A stretch of 64,000 nucleotides of DNA from Clavaria fumosa (taxonomy: Eukaryota > Basidiomycota > Agaricomycetes > Agaricales > Clavariaceae). Below are positions 8,737-21,446 of the stretch, one piece after another; the stretch's first letter is position 1; every line of letters starts with the position of its first letter. A program made the position numbers and the translations under genes. The stretch spans positions 4,278,001-4,342,000 of the forward strand of contig OX637794.1 of NCBI GenBank assembly GCA_951802425.1, given 5' to 3'. The notes under the pieces were generated by a model, which was given only the letters and a program-made list of their open reading frames with translations, was not told the DNA's origin and ran no database searches.

Positions 8737-11136
8737 ATGGGGCGTCGTGCGCGTAACAAGCAAGGGGATCCTCAGCCTTTCGCCGAGAAGAGCGCGAAGG
8801 CGCCACCGGGGCGCGTTTCGTCGAAGAAATTGGGGAAACGCAAGACGGACGAGGATCGACCTCAAAGCCTTAACCCCGCCAAGAGAGCCAGGGGCGCGAG
8901 CGCCAGCTCGTCAGTCGAAGGCGAGGCTTCAGAGAAGGCCCAAAGCTCAGATTCCGATGCCAGAAGTGGTGAGGGATGGGAGGACGTCGACGACGACGAG
9001 GGACAGACGCTCATGACGACGAGGTATGCAACGATCCATTCCGTTTCGCATGGACGATCGTCTGAGGCGACCTTTTATGGACCATCAGAGACCTCTTTAA
9101 TGACAGTGACGGTGATGATGAAATTGGCGGAAATGACGACTTCCTGCAGGATGGCGATGAAGTTGGTCCTGATGACGACGACGATGAAGTCGAGCCGAAA
9201 CCAAAAAGCAACGGACGGTCACTCAAACCCGTCCCCACTCGCCCGGACCCACCATCCGGCTCCCCTTCAGACGACAGTGATGACGAGGGTGACGATGATG
9301 ACGGCGTGCCCATCACGATGGCGAACATGGAAGCGCGTTCCGCCGCTCTGGACGCGAAAGCCGCGCGCGAGGCGCTTCTCGACGCCGAAGAGCTGAGGCG
9401 CGAAGCTGCTGCTGCCACCGGAGAGGGCGATGCAGACCCCGACGGGGATATGCAGACAGGCATGGACGAGGACGGAGAGCCGTTTCATCTACCCACTGCG
9501 CAGGAGCGGGAGGAGGAGAAGAAACGGCCCGGAGGCACAGACCTCGTCGTCATACAGAAAAGGATGCGGGAGTGTGTGAGGGCGCTTGGAAAATTTAAGA
9601 CGCTCGCCGCGAAGGGCAGGTGGGTTGGGCTTTTGTTTGCTTTTTGAATTTCCTGTACTCTACTGAACAAGGTCTTTACAAGGTCACGCTCAGAGTATGT
9701 AGAGCAGCTTCTGTCAGACATCGCAAGCTATTATGGATACAACGATTTCTTGGCGCAAAAGCTGTTCTTGCTGTTTCCTGTTGCTGAGGTACATGCCTAA
9801 CCTTTTTTTTCTCTCACCTTTCTGAGGTGTTTTCTCCATCACAAGGCCATCGAATTCTTCGAAGCCAATGAAGTCTCCCGTCCTGTCACGATCCGAACGA
9901 ACACGCTACGGACACGGAGGCGAGATCTTGCACAAACCCTCATTAACCGAGGCGTCAATCTGGAGCCTATAGGTAAATGGACTAACGTAGGGCTGCAAGT
10001 GTTCGAAAGTAGCGTTCCAATAGGTAACTTCTATATTTCATAACCCGATCTCATGGTGTTAACGCAGTAATAATCGCCATGACGCAGGTGCCACACCTGA
10101 ATACCTCGCCGGTCACTACATGCTGCAAGCAGCATCCTCCTTTCTGCCCGTGATCGCGCTCTCCCCGCAGCCCAATGAGCGGGTCCTCGACATGGCATCG
10201 GCGCCTGGCGGCAAGGCGACACATATGGCAGCACTCATGCAGAACACGGGCATCATCTTCGCGAACGACGCGAATAAAGCGCGTACCAAGAGCCTGACCG
10301 CTAACGTGCACCGCCTGGGCTGCAAGAACGTCGTCGTGTGCTCGTACGACGGCAGAGAGTTCCCTAAGGTGATGGGTGGCTTTGACAGGGTGCTGTTGGA
10401 CGCGCCATGTAGCGGGACGGGCGTTATCAGTAAGGACCCAAGTGTTAAGATAAACAAGGTGCGAATTCTGTCAATAGCCTTTGTGCTCCCCTCTTGACCT
10501 TTCTTTCTCGGCTTCTCTGCCTAGTCCGAGCGCGATTTCATGCTACTCTCTCATCTGCAAAAACAGCTCATCCTCTGCGCGCTCGACAGCGTGAGCACGG
10601 ACTCCAAAACGGGGGGTTACCTCGTGTACTCGACGTGCTCCGTCACGGTGGACGAGAACGAGGCTGTTGTGGACTATGCACTGCGAAAACGTTCCAACGT
10701 CAAGCTCGTCGACACCGGGCTCGAGTTTGGCCGCCCAGGGTTCACCAAGTTCCGGGGCAAGACGTTCGACGCTTCGTTGGCCTTGACGAGGCGGTTTTAT
10801 GCCCACGTGCACAATATGGACGGCTTCTTCGTCGCCAAGTTCAAGGTTGGCAGGCGCGTGAAGATGACGAAGACGGACGGACGTGATGCAGAGGAGGCAG
10901 GCGGAATCGTGGAGGAGTCGGCAGAGACGCTTGCGGCGGACGAAGTGAAGTTCGACCCAACAGAAGACGAGCCGTATCTCCGAGGTGAGAGGAAAATGAT
11001 GTCTGATTATTCGAGACCGAGGCTAATGTAATACGTTGCAGAGGCAAAGCGAAGATGGTTGAGGTCAAAGGGTCTCAGGATCCCTCCGCAGCTGAGAGGT
11101 CGAGGTCCTGCGATAGCCGTTGGTGCGTCTGCGTAG
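8737..11136 (+). CDS. NOP2: 25S rRNA (cytosine-C5)-methyltransferase Nop2
   Basis: Seven exons (8737-9023, 9089-9619, 9683-9788, 9846-10023, 10088-10458, 10525-10984, 11042-11136) give 675 residues with every junction in phase. The N-terminal about 200 residues are basic and then acidic and repetitive, typical of nucleolar proteins. The methyltransferase domain follows: a PUA-like lead-in ([16 protein letters not shown]), the SAM-binding [14 protein letters not shown], the [15 protein letters not shown] motif with the TC/PC catalytic cysteine, and the second catalytic cysteine in [13 protein letters not shown]. The family methylates a conserved cytosine of large-subunit rRNA and is essential for 60S assembly. 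The C-terminus ([14 protein letters not shown]) is basic. Fragments of this gene recur at 13985-14700 and 17455-17880. Confidence 0.95.
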
Positions 11137-11448
11137 CGGGATTGAAGTTTTCTTCGCATTTTTCGGGGGCTTGCATAGTGCATTTCAAAAGATTCACTTT
11201 GTGGTTCTATCCATCTCTTCACGCCCGTAGTAACGGAGATAAGTTTGGCATATGCCTCCAACCAAAGGTTAGGCTAACTCCTGTCCATGGCAATTTTCAG
11301 AGGAAAGAAGGTATTCAAATTCTAGTGGAAAATAGGTTTATGGTACAGGGTGTTAATTGGTGCAAAACGTGACGATACATGTCCCAAGCGCGGCCTTGAT
11401 GTCAACGAGCAGAAACTGATAGTGTTAAAGAACACGACAGCCGGGCAA
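11137..11448. other. Convergent 3' intergenic region NOP2 / hsp70-A
   Basis: About 310 bases lie between the two convergent stop codons. No coding frame or RNA gene was recognised. The first about 60 bases reappear after the NOP2 pseudogene copies, which helps trace the duplication. Confidence 0.6.
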
Positions 11449-13760
<2,312 letters not shown>

Positions 13761-13848
13761 GTTCAAGTAATTTGTAAAATGTGGGAGCGATTGTGTTGTT
13801 GGATGGTAGCAAAGCCGTGTTGAAGGCGGCGTTCGGGATTCTGACTGC

Positions 13849-13855
13849 TTTTATA
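13849..13855 (-). promoter_or_regulatory. TATA box of hsp70-A
   Basis: On the gene strand the sequence reads TATAAAA, about 90 bases upstream of the ATG. The matching position in copies B and C is altered (gtaaaaagc and tcataaagc), so only copy A keeps a good match. Confidence 0.7.
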
Positions 13856-13872
13856 ACCTTCTTGACCGCACA

Positions 13873-13905
13873 TTCTCCAGCGTTCTACCGACTTCTGCTG
13901 TGTTC
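13873..13905 (-). promoter_or_regulatory. Four-unit step-type heat-shock element
   Basis: TTC triplets begin at 13873, 13883, 13893 and 13903, an exact 10-base period with 7 bases between units. Step-type elements bound by Hsf1 have the layout nTTCn-5 bases-nTTCn-5 bases-nTTCn. It lies 113-145 bases upstream of the hsp70-A start. Two CACGTG boxes (13939-13944 and 13953-13958) lie slightly further out. Confidence 0.75.
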
Positions 13906-13984
13906 CAGACTGATTTCAGCGGCGTGACGTCAGTCAGTCACGTGATATCAAACACGTGATCTGCGCGGGTATCGAAGGCTGGCA

Positions 13985-14700
13985 AGCGCGTACTTAATGA
14001 ACTTCGCGACGAAGCCGTCCATATTGTGCACGTGGGCCAAAAGCCCAAATTTCGATGACAAAAGCGGGTAGGAAGGCGTCGACGACTCGCGACGACGAGG
14101 CACGCAGCACTCCATCCCGGTCAGCACGGATGATTGGTGTCTGACGTTGGACCGTTAGAAATCTCTCCAATGACGAAGATGATCCATTGAGAGCGAGGCT
14201 TTTGTGGACTATGCGCTACGGAAACGGTCCAATATCAAGCTTATTGAGACCGGGCTCCCTCACAAAGTTCAGGGACAAGGCGTTCCCTTTGACGAGGAAG
14301 TTTTACGCCTTTCCTGAGGCCTCGCCGTCGCCTTCGACTGACGAGCTGTTACTGCTCCTATCACTGGACATGTCTTTCGCTCCGTTCTTCTTCACCACCC
14401 ATTCCACACTTCCATCATTTCTGACCTCCGCTTGCTCTGTCCACCAAGTCTTTCCTTTGACCCTCCCGGCGCAATCGTTGTCCTCGTGTGATTCGCCTTC
14501 GCGCCCGCGCTCCTGGCGCGATGTTGATGTCCTCGTCAATTTTGGGCTTTCCCAATTTCTTCGACGAGACGTGTCCCGGCCGTGCCCCCAGTTGCAGAGG
14601 CGACGCAAAGGTCAATGGGTCTCGGGATCCCTCTACAACTGAGAGGCCAAGCTCCCGTGACATTGAATGTTTCATGTTTTTTCGGCCAGCATAGTGTACT
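13985..14700. pseudogene. Scrambled NOP2 pseudogene, first copy
   Basis: Several pieces of NOP2 are recognisable in mixed order and orientation. At 13985-14040 a minus-strand piece matches the [13 protein letters not shown] segment. At about 14055-14180 there are weak matches to the end of exon 1 and start of exon 2. At 14187-14315 the plus strand gives [13 protein letters not shown] and a decayed RRFYA end. At about 14600-14310 the minus strand carries the N-terminal VSSKKLGK and SSSVEG segments. From about 14605 the plus strand resumes with the NOP2 3' end (gggtctcgggatccctc). No frame survives. It marks the boundary of a NOP2-hsp70 segmental duplication. Confidence 0.8.
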
Positions 14701-14981
14701 AATTTCAAAGAATGAGTTGCCACCTAGCTTGCTGTGACAAGAGCCCTAATGATTCAACACGTATTGCCACGGTTATCGTCTACGACATGTCATTCTGAGT
14801 GTATGTTGGGCTGACTCTTGTCCTCATGTGCGACACAATTGTCAGAGGAAAACAAATTCAAGCAAAAAAGAGTTTATAATACAACATATGAATGATACAG
14901 AACATTCCGATACATCCCAAGCGCGGCCTTGATGTCAACGAGCAGAAACTGATAGTGTTAAAGAACACGACAGCCGGGTAA

Positions 14982-17291
14982 TTAGTCAACTTCCTCCACG
15001 CTCGGGCCCTCTTCGGCGGAAGCAGCGCCTCCCGGGAAACCGCCTGGAGCACCGCCAGGGAAACCGCCGGCCGGGAAGCCACCTGCGCCACCCGGACCAC
15101 CAGCGGAACTGTATAATTTTTGCATGATCGGGCTGTGAAAAAGGTATTAGTCAGATTGATCAACCATCAAGGTCCTGTAGGACATACTTTGCAATACTCT
15201 CCAGCTCTTTCTGCTTGCTTTCGTACTCGTCTTTGGAGGCCTCCTGTGAATTGTCGAGCCACGCGATGGCCTCGTCGACAGCCGTCTTGAGTTTCGCTTT
15301 GTCCGCGGAGTCGAACTTGCCCGCAAGCTGCTCGTCGTTGAGGGAGTTCCGCAGATTGTACGCATACGACTCGAGACCGTTCTTGGCCGAGATGCGTGCG
15401 GCGGCTGCTTCATCCTCGGCTAAAGGTGGGAACAAAAGGACATGAGCATGCCAACGCGGGTGAGCATTCAGAAGCGAGTTCACATACCTTTGTACTTCTC
15501 AGCTTCTGAGACCATGCGATCGATCTCCTCTTTTGAAAGACGGCCCTTGTCATTGGTGATGGTGATGCGGTTTGACTTTCCAGTCGTCTTATCCTGGGCC
15601 GAGACATTAAGGATACCATTCGCGTCAATGTCGAAGGTGACCTCAATTTGAGGAACACCACGAGGCGCCGGTGGAATACCGGCCAATTCGATTTTGCCAA
15701 GCAGGTTGTTGTCCTTCGTGCGTTCACGCTCGCCTTCATACACATGGATGGGGAAACTGCGTTGGTTGTCCGAGTACGTGGAGAATGTCTCGGTCTTCTT
15801 CGTTGGGACGAAGGTGTTGCGCTTGATCAAGGCGGTCATGACACCACCTGGAATTTCGATACCGAGCGAAAAAGGCGCAACATCGAGAAGGAGCAGTTGT
15901 TGCGTCTCCTCCGAAGTGTCACCAATCAGGATAGCCGCTTGAATAGCCGCACCGTAAGCGACGGCCTCATCAGGGTTGATGCCCTTGCAAGGTTCCTTGC
16001 CGTTGAAGAAGTCCGATACAAGCTTGACGATGCGCGGAATACGAGTCGAACCGCCAATAAGAACAATTTCGTGCACGTTGGATTTATCAATCTCAGAGTC
16101 GCGGAGGACTCGCTCGACGGATTCGAGGGTCTTGCAGAATAGATCCTGACAAAGCTCTTCGAAGCGCGCACGAGTCAAGGTGGTGTAGAAATCAATGCCC
16201 TCGTACAGGGAGTCGATCTCGATAGAGGTTTGGGTGGCAGAAGAAAGTGTACATTTCGCACGCTCGCAAGCTGTGCGCAACCGGCGAAGTGCACGAGCAT
16301 TCGTTGACAGGTCTAGCAGAAGAAATCAGATTAAGTGTCGAAATAGACAACGAAATTAGCTTACCTTTCTTGAATTTGCGCTTGAACTCTTGGGCGAAAT
16401 GGTTCACAAGGCGATTGTCGAAGTCTTCTCCACCCAAGTGAGTGTCACCGGCGGTAGCTTTGACCTCATAGATACCCTCCTCAATGGTCAAGAGAGAAAC
16501 ATCGACGGTACCTCCTCCAAGATCGAAAATGAGGACATTTTTCTCGCCGACCACTTTCTTGTCAAGACCGTAGGCGATGGCCGCGGCAGTCGGCTCGCAG
16601 ATCATACGCAGGACATTGAGACCAGCGATAGTTCCAGCGTCCTTGGTGGCCTGACGCTGCGAGTCGTTGAAGTTGGCAGCGACGGTGATGACAGTATTTG
16701 TGATGGGTGTACCCAGGTAAGACTCCGCGATCTCCTTCATCTTGAGCAAAACCATGGACAAGATTTCTTCCGGAGACTACAAGGGAATGATTTAAGTCGA
16801 CCTTAGAGTGCAAAGACATCTGAGAACTTACGAATTCCTTCGTCTCCCCCCGGTACTGCACTTCAATATAGGGCTTCCCTCCCTTGTTGCTGACTTTGAA
16901 TGGGAAATGTTTGATATCAGATTGCACTTCAGGATCGTCGAATTTGCGGCCGATGAGACGCTTTGCATTGAAGACACTGCACAGCGGAGGGATGAATGTT
17001 TCTGCGGGGACAACAGAAACATGGTACTCACGTATGGTGCGGGTTCATCGCAACCTGATTCTTGGCGGCGTCGCCGATCAGACGCTCAGTGTCCGAGAAG
17101 GATACGTACGAAGGCGTGGTGCGGTTACCCTGGTCGTTGGCGATGATTTCGACACGGTCATTCTGCCAGACGCCGACACAGCTGTAAAAAACGTTCAAGA
17201 CCAGGAAGACTAACGCGTACTCGAGAGGTACTCACGAGCAGGTCGTGCCCAGATCAATGCCGATAGCCATTGATTGAGGAGGGGTTGTCAT
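14982..17291 (-). CDS. Diverged Hsp70 paralogue, copy B
   Basis: It has the same seven exons as copy A (17291-17236, 17181-17032, 16976-16832, 16776-16365, 16312-15488, 15419-15188, 15132-14982) with identical exon lengths and an intact 656-residue frame ending in EEVD. Several near-invariant residues differ: TTCS for TTYS, VAANF for [13 protein letters not shown] for [16 protein letters not shown] for GGGTFDVS, and NQRSFPIHV for NQPGVLIQV. By DnaK numbering these are positions 13, 143/145, 170, 200 and 434-437, including the proline switch and the Val436 pocket residue. The splice sites remain good and there are no stops, so it is probably expressed and under constraint, perhaps as an altered chaperone. 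The heat-shock element and TATA box of copy A are not conserved in its promoter. Confidence 0.9.
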
Positions 17292-17454
17292 GCTCAAGTA
17301 TTATAGTAATAAAGCAGCGCCAAAGGCGGCGATAGGACGCTGCCTGCTTTTTACCTTCTGGGCCGCATATCCTCCAGCGTTCTACTGATTTGGGAATCAC
17401 CATCGTCGCCGGAACACCTTGCCTGCATCAGGCCAGCCAAGTGCACGTGTTGGA
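17292..17454. promoter_or_regulatory. Promoter region of hsp70-B
   Basis: It aligns with the hsp70-A promoter but the TTC array is eroded: of the four units only the second (within gcgttctac) persists. The TATA box position reads gtaaaaagc on the gene strand. A CACGTG lies at about 17443-17448. Confidence 0.5.
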
Positions 17455-17880
17455 AGGTGTTCCCTTTGACGAGGCAGTTTTACGCCTTTCCTGAGGCCCC
17501 GCCTTCGACTGACGAGCTGTTGCTGCTCCTATCACTGGACATGTCTTTCGCTCCGTTCTTCTTCACCACCCATTCCACACTTCCATCATTTCTGACCTCC
17601 GCTTGCTCTGTCCACCAAGTCTTTCCTTTGACCCTCCCGGCGCAATCGTTGTCCTCGTCTGATTCGCCTTCGCGCCCGCGCTCCTGGCGCGAGATTGATG
17701 TCTTCGCCTATTTTGGGTTCTCCCAATTTCTTCGACGAGACGTGTCCTGGTTGTGCTTTCAGCTGCAGAGGCGAAGCAAAGGTCAATGGGTCTCGGGATC
17801 CCTCCACAACTGAGATCGGAGAGGCCAAGCTCCCGTGACATTGATTGAATATTTCACGTTTTTTCATAGTGTATTTCAAA
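17455..17880. pseudogene. Scrambled NOP2 pseudogene, second copy
   Basis: This is a near-duplicate of 14285-14710: the decayed plus-strand RRFYA end, then the inverted N-terminal piece (VSSKKLG on the minus strand), then the plus-strand NOP2 3' end (gggtctcgggatccctcc). Sharing the same inversion junction shows that the scrambling preceded the second duplication. No usable frame remains. Confidence 0.78.
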
Positions 17881-18166
17881 GAATGAGTTGCCACTAGCTC
17901 GCTGTGACAAGAGCCCTAATGATTCAACACGTATTGCCATGGTTAACGTCTAAGATATGTCATTCTGAGTGTATGTTGGGCTGCCTCCTGTCCTCATGTG
18001 CGACACAATTGTCAGAGGAAAACAAATTCAAGCAAAGAATAGTTTATAATACAACATATTAATGATACAGGACATTCCGATACATGTCCTAAGCGCAGGC
18101 TTGATGTCAAGGAGCAGGAGCCGATAGTGCTAAAAACACGGGAACTGGGTCAACTTCCTCCTGTCT
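17881..18166. other. Duplicated NOP2/hsp70 3' flank
   Basis: Closely matches 14711-14950 downstream of copy B, including the aacaaattcaagcaaa phrase. No gene is present. Confidence 0.6.
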
Positions 18167-18547
18167 TCAGCTGGAGCGGCGCCGCCTGAACCACCGCCCA
18201 GGAAAGGTGAAGCCACCCGCGTCACCCGGACCACCAGCAGAACCGTATAATTTTTGCATGATCGGGCTGTGAACCATCAGATTGATCCATTGTAAAGGTC
18301 AAGTGGGACATACATCGCAATACCCTCTAGCGACTTCTGCTTGCTATCGTAGGCTTCCTGCAAATGTTCAAGCCACGTGATGGTCTCGTCGACAGCCTTC
18401 TTCAGTTTCGCTTTGTCCGCTGGGCCAAGCTTGTCCGTCAGCCTCTCGTCTGTGAGGGAGTGTCGCAGACTGTACGCATACGACTGGAGGTCGTTCTCGA
18501 CAGCACCGTGTAGATTTTGCATGATTGGGCTGCGGAAAAGGTATTCG
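18167..18547 (-). pseudogene. Hsp70 C-terminal lid remnant (shuffled exons 6-7)
   Basis: On the minus strand a good acceptor (ccgcag) at about 18535 opens a frame that starts like exon 7 (IMQNLHGA) but then continues as the lid region of exon 6 (LQSYAYSLRHSLTDERL, ADKAKLKKAVDE). A conserved donor follows (gtatgtccc, near 18315) and a normal exon 7 start ([13 protein letters not shown]). The tail is frameshifted and stops at 18167-18169; the EEVD codons remain in another frame near 18150. It could be an extra 3' module spliced onto copy C, but the broken tail suggests a recombination remnant. Confidence 0.65.
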
Positions 18548-20832
18548 TCAGACCGCCCAGGAAAGGTGAAGCCACCCTAACTCTGCTGTGGAAGCAGCGC
18601 CTCCCGGAAAACCACCTGGAGCACCGCCGGGCGGGAAGCCACCTGCGCCACCCGGACCACCAGCCGAACCGTATAATTTTTGCATGATTGAGCTGTGGAA
18701 AAGGTATTAGTCAGATTGATCCATCGTAAAGGTCCTGTGGGACATACTTTGTAATACTCTCCAGCTCCTGCTGCTTGCTTTCGTACTCATCTTTGGAGCC
18801 CTCCTGCGAATTGTCGAGCCACGCGACGGCCTCGTCGACGATTCTCTTCAGTTGCACCTTGTCCGCCGAGACATCATAGAGGAAGTTCCGCAGATTGTAC
18901 ACATACGACTCGAGACTGTTCCTGGCTGAGATACGTGCGGCGGCGGCCTCATCCTCGGCTAAAGGTGGGAACGAAAGAACATGAGCATGCCAATGCGGGT
19001 GAGCATTCAGAGGCGGGTTCACATACTTTTGTACTTCTCGGCTTCTGAGACCATGCGATCGATCTCCTCTTTTGAAAGACGGCCCTTGTCATTGGTGATG
19101 GTGATGCGGTTTGACTTTCCAGTCGTCTTATCCTGGGCCGAGACATTAAGGATACCATTCGCGTCAATGTCGAAGGTGACCTCAATTTGGGCAACACCAC
19201 GAGGCGCAGGTGGAATACCGGCCAATTCGAATTTGCCAAGCAGGTTGTTGTCCTTCGTGCGTTCACGCTCGCCTTCATACACATGGATGGGGAAACTGCG
19301 TTGGTTGTCTGAGTACGTGGAGAACGTCTGGGTCTTCGTCGTTGGGACGATTGTGTTGCGCTTGATCAAGGCGGTCATGCCACCACCTGGAATTTCGATA
19401 CCGAGAGATAAAGGCGCAACGTCGACAAGGCACAGGTCTTGCGTCTTCTCCGAGGTGTCGCCAGCTAGGATAGCCGCTTGAATAGCTGCACCGTAAGCGA
19501 CGGCCTCATCAGGGTTGATGCCCTTGCAAGGTTCCTTGCCGTCGAAGAAGTCCGATACAAGCTTGACGATGCGCGGAATACGAGTTGAACCGCCAACAAG
19601 AACAATTTCGTGCACGTCGGATTTATCAATCCTGGAGTCGCGAAGGACTCGCTCTACGGATTCGAGGGTCTTGCAGAATAGATCCTGGCAAAGTTCTTCG
19701 AAGCGCGCACGAGTCAAGGTGGTGTAGAAATCAATGCCCTTGTACAGGGAGTCGATCTCGATAGAGGTTTGGGTGGCAGAAGATAGTGTACGTTTGGCAC
19801 GCTCGCAAGCTGTGCGCAACCGGCGAAGTGCACGAGCATTCGTTGACAGGTCTAGCAGAAGAAATCAGATTAAATGTCGAAGTAGACGACAGAATTAGCT
19901 TACCTTTCCTGAATATGCGCTTGAACTCTTGGGCGAAATGGTTCACAAGGCGATTGTCGAAGTCTTCTCCACCCAAGTGAGTGTCACCGGCGGTAGCTTT
20001 GACCTCGAAGACACTTTCCTCAATGGTCAAGAGAGAAACATCGACGGTACCTCCTCCAAGATCGAAAATGAGGACATTTTTCTCGCCGACCACTTTCTTG
20101 TCAAGACCGTAGGCGATGGCCGCGGCAGTCGGGTCGCAGATCACACGCAGGACATCGAGACCAGCGATAGTTCCAGCGTCCTTGGTGGCCTGACGCTGCG
20201 AGTCGTTGAAGTTGGCAGCGACGGTGATGACAGCATTCGTGATGGGTGTACCCAGGTAAGACTCCGCGATCTCCTTCATCTTGAGCAAAACCATGGACAA
20301 GATTTCTTCCGGAGACTACAAGGGAATGATTTAAGCCGACCTCAGAGGGTACAAAGACGTCTGAGAACTTACGAATTCCTTCGTCTCCCCCCGGTACTGC
20401 ACTTCAATATAGGGCTTCCCGCCCTTGTTGCTGACTTTGAATGGGAAGTGTTTGATATCAGATTGCACTTCAGGATCGTCGAATTTGCGGCCGATGAGAC
20501 GCTTTGCATTGAAGACACTGCACAGCGGACGGATGAGTGTTTCTGCGGGGACAACAGAAACATGGTACTCACGTATTGTGCGGGTTCATCCCAACCTGAT
20601 TCTTGGCGGCGTCGCCGATCAGACGCTCAGTGTCCGAGAAGGATACGTACGAAGGCGTGGTGCGGTTACCCTGGTCGTTGGCGATGATTTCGACACGGCC
20701 ATTCCGCCAGACGCCGACACAGCTGTAAAAAACGTTCAAGACGAGGAAGACTAACGCGTACTCGAGAGGTACTCACGAGCAGGTCGTGCCCAGATCAATG
20801 CCGATAGCCATTGATTGAGGAGGGGTTGTCAT
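18548..20832 (-). CDS. Diverged Hsp70 paralogue, copy C, lacking EEVD
   Basis: Exons are 20832-20777, 20722-20573, 20517-20373, 20315-19904, 19851-19027, 18958-18748 and 18692-18548. It shares the altered residues of copy B ([26 protein letters not shown]). In addition it has ICDPTAAA, so the glutamate equivalent to DnaK Glu171 is now aspartate, and VWRNG instead of VWQND. Exon 6 is 21 bases shorter than in A and B, removing seven lid residues ([11 protein letters not shown] becomes YDVS). The last exon reads the Gly-rich tail and then ends [12 protein letters not shown] instead of EEVD, so TPR co-chaperones should not bind. The frame is otherwise open. It may be a degenerating gene or a specialised one. 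Confidence 0.82.
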
Positions 20833-21446
20833 GCTCAAGTATTATAGTAATAAAGCAGCGCCAAAGGCGGCGATAGGACGCTGCCTGCTTTATGACCTTC
20901 TTGGCCGCATATTCTACTGATTTGGGAATCACCATCGTCGCCGGAACACCTTGCCTGCATCAGGCCAGCATCACCGAACCAAGTGCACGTGTTGCGTAAG
21001 AGATTTCAGTCGCGTGACGTCAGTTCATCATGTGACCGCAGACATGTGACGTGGGCGGGGCATGAGCGAAAGAAAACGAGTATATGATTACAAGGACGGC
21101 TAAAACGAAAGCTACCGTGGGTGGTGGCAGTGGCGGGGAAGACCGAAGCGACATACTCGTACAGCGTTCAGAAAATCCCGTATCTCTCAACACAAAATAA
21201 GAAAAGAGAAACCTAACACACCTACTTGTGCGTTGATCATACATTAAGTACCCGTTATTCCCTAGCAGATCGCATTCCCGGGGCTCCAGTATCGTCAAGA
21301 CTGCGGTGAACTTGAAGATCATGGATCACGCTAGGGTCCACTGTAATCGTAGGCGTTGAGTGTGCGGATGTGCAGTAGTACCCCAAAACTCACGAGGAAG
21401 GACGCTTTTTCTACGCACATGAGGGCCCTGCCCTATCATTGGTCGC
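20833..21446. other. hsp70-C promoter and 3' flank of the B56 gene
   Basis: The first about 180 bases align with the hsp70-B promoter, with a further deletion that fuses two old TTC units (atattctac). CACGTG occurs at about 20991-20996. The remaining about 400 bases hold short frames only and probably include the B56 3' UTR. Confidence 0.5.

Noticed and set aside
17345..17400. Heat-shock element in the hsp70-B promoter
   Set aside because: Only one TTC unit of the array remains and the nearby GAA (in gggaatc) is not in a proper nTTCnnGAAn or step-type spacing.
19929..20687. Plus-strand open frame of 252 codons
   Set aside because: It is the antisense shadow of hsp70-C exons 1-4; matching antisense frames exist opposite copies A and B. 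Its existence follows from codon bias of the hsp70 gene.
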